Below, in pieces: positions 62,849-64,000 of a stretch of 64,000 nt of DNA. The number at the start of each line of letters is the position of its first letter. Within the stretch, counting starts at the first letter, position 1. Below the pieces are notes generated by a model. That model made no database searches. It saw nothing but the letters and a program-made list of their open reading frames with translations, and was not told the DNA's origin. Source of the stretch: an uncultured Roseivirga sp. (GTDB lineage: Bacteria > Bacteroidota > Bacteroidia > Cytophagales > Cyclobacteriaceae); the NCBI GenBank assembly GCA_947493005.1, contig CANLOY010000002.1, forward strand, positions 525,810 to 589,809. The letters run 5' to 3'. Made by a program: the position numbers and the translations under genes.

Positions 62849-63891
62849 ATGAAACTAGAAAAGATAGTTAAAGATGGCATTCGCTATTTCGGCTTAGCGA
62901 TTCCTTATAATGTACAACTAATTGCCAAGGCAAAAGAGTTGAAAGGAAAGTGGAACCCGGAATTAAAACTATGGTTATTCAAATCAAATCCTGAAACTGA
63001 AAATTCCTTAACAAAAAGCTTTGAATTAAATAAGCCATCAACCAGAGATAAAATCACCAGTTCGGTCCCTCAAGCTTATATTGACTTATTAGAAAGAAGG
63101 CGTTATAGTCCAAATACGATACAGACCTACGTTTCTCTATTTGAGCAATTCATGAAATATTTTCATGAGACTAAACCGCAAGATTTAACAGATCAGCACG
63201 TGGCAGAATTCCAGACTTATTTGGTCAAAACCAAACAGGTTTCACAAGTACTCAGAATCAATATATCAATGCTATTAAATTCTATTTTGAAAAAGTACTA
63301 GGCAGAGATAAAGCATATTACCGTATCGAAAGGCCTATAAAAGAATTTAAGTTACCGAAGGTGCTATCTGAAAAAGAAGTAGTTGCAATATTGAAAGCGG
63401 TATACAACTTAAAACACAAGACGATGCTACTGTTGGTCTACAGTGCAGGGTTGCGAGCCGGAGAATTGATCAACTTGCGAATTGATGATATTGATGGAGA
63501 GCAAATGCGCGTGTTTGTCCGTGGCGGAAAGGGCAAGAAAGACCGGGTAACGATTTTATCACAGAAAGCACTAAACAGCCTCAGGGAATATTTCAAAAAA
63601 TACAGACCCAAGGAATACTTATTTGAAGGTCAAGACGGAGGACAGTATAGTCTTTCAAGTTTGAGAAGAGTTTTTAAAAGGGCAACAACTAATGCAAAAG
63701 TCAACAAACAAGTTAGTCTCCATAGCCTTAGACACAGTTTTGCAACTCATCTATTGGAAAGCGGGGTAGATTTGAGGTATATTCAAGTTTTACTTGGTCA
63801 TAATTCAAGTAAAACGACAGAAATCTACACACACATTACACACAAAGGATGGAAATCAATAAAAAGCCCTTTAGATCAAATCAACATTTAA
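62849..63891 (+). pseudogene. Frameshifted tyrosine recombinase (integrase)
   Basis: The N-terminal part (62849-63301) has a short beta-rich segment (IRYFGLAIPYNVQLIAKAKE) and a SAM-like core-binding domain (YIDLLERRRYSPNTIQTYVSLFEQF). The catalytic part continues in another frame: ...NQYINAIKFYFEKVLGRDK, VLSEKEVVAIL, AGLRAGE (Arg I), SLHSLRHSFATHLL (H-x-x-R) and LLGHNSSKTTEIYTH (His and Tyr nucleophile). The join is near 63250, where inserting one A (AAGT to AAAGT) restores KQVSQSTQNQYINAIK, so this is one gene of about 347 aa broken by a single-base deletion or a sequencing error. It resembles XerC/IntI-like recombinases common in Bacteroidota. The 258-base gap before it contains a 10-base inverted repeat (TGTTTTCACC at 62678-62687, GGTGAAAACA at 62807-62816) but no gene. 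Confidence 0.8.
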
Positions 63892-63893
63892 AT

Positions 63894-64000
63894 GTGTCAT
63901 TAGCCAATCAAACAGCGTGTATAATGACACTTTTTGTTAAACATATGAGATATAATGACACAAAAATGTATCATTAGCCAACGTTGGCATTCATAAGAAT
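63894..64000. repeat. Att-like inverted and direct repeats after the recombinase
   Basis: GTGTCATTA (63894-63902) and TAATGACAC (63922-63930) form a stem followed by five Ts; TAATGACAC and GTATCATTA recur at about 63952-63976. The words T-CATTAGCCAA are repeated directly at 63895-63907 and 63969-63981, and the last ends in the palindrome GCCAACGTTGGC. The first stem may also be the recombinase terminator. The array resembles integrase attachment or cassette recombination sites, continuing beyond the window. Confidence 0.6.

Overview
The window looks like a chromosomal segment of a Bacteroidota bacterium, most likely a marine Cytophagales (Roseivirga/Fulvivirga-like; the genus is inference). 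The signs are promoter motifs of the TAnnTTTG type, RprXY-like two-component pairs, FtsX-type permeases, a SusC-like carboxypeptidase-regulatory module, a type IX secretion C-terminal domain, a tricorn-protease homologue and a hut operon with the long form of urocanate hydratase. It is gene-dense and A+T-rich. No rRNA, tRNA, CRISPR array or prophage structural set was seen.

Layout. 1-2178 (minus) is the N-terminal part of a secreted repeat protein that runs off the window edge, with 372-bp (124-aa) Ig-like repeats. 2479-9949 is an unusual cluster: three phage-tail-collar ('microcystin-dependent') proteins with a two-domain formyltransferase, a signal-less type-1 binding protein, two 2OG-Fe(II) oxygenases and a TPR-PRMT fusion. 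It looks like a protein-modification locus and is the best candidate for an undescribed system. 10180-21541 (minus) holds a tricorn protease, a membrane metallophosphoesterase and a TetR-TolC-MFP-RND efflux operon with a recognisable promoter/operator. 21906-26408 holds a small secreted protein, glpK-glpD and a secreted esterase.

26475-30270 is an accessory island: a 954-aa beta-helix-like membrane protein, then three ~130-bp G/C-rich palindromic repeats, two of them flanking a DUF559 nuclease gene. 30271-36114 is a LysR regulator divergent from hutH-hutU-hutI. 38487-49846 contains two paralogous RprXY-like kinase/regulator pairs. Each faces a divergent operon (a 45-aa exported peptide plus a class V aminotransferase; two FtsX permeases plus a 72-aa protein). 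The two divergent promoters share the same architecture: four phased TTAAC-like repeats and a -7 box at exactly the same offsets. This points to a shared regulon.

50039-57224 holds a DUF4139 protein with an inserted SusC-like N-terminal module, an S74/T9SS surface protein, a 7TM protein-kinase-NarL regulator operon and two unknown proteins. 57570-62590 has purL and a DUF418 membrane protein. 62849-64000 ends with a frameshifted tyrosine recombinase followed by att-like inverted and direct repeats, probably the edge of an integrative or cassette-type element.
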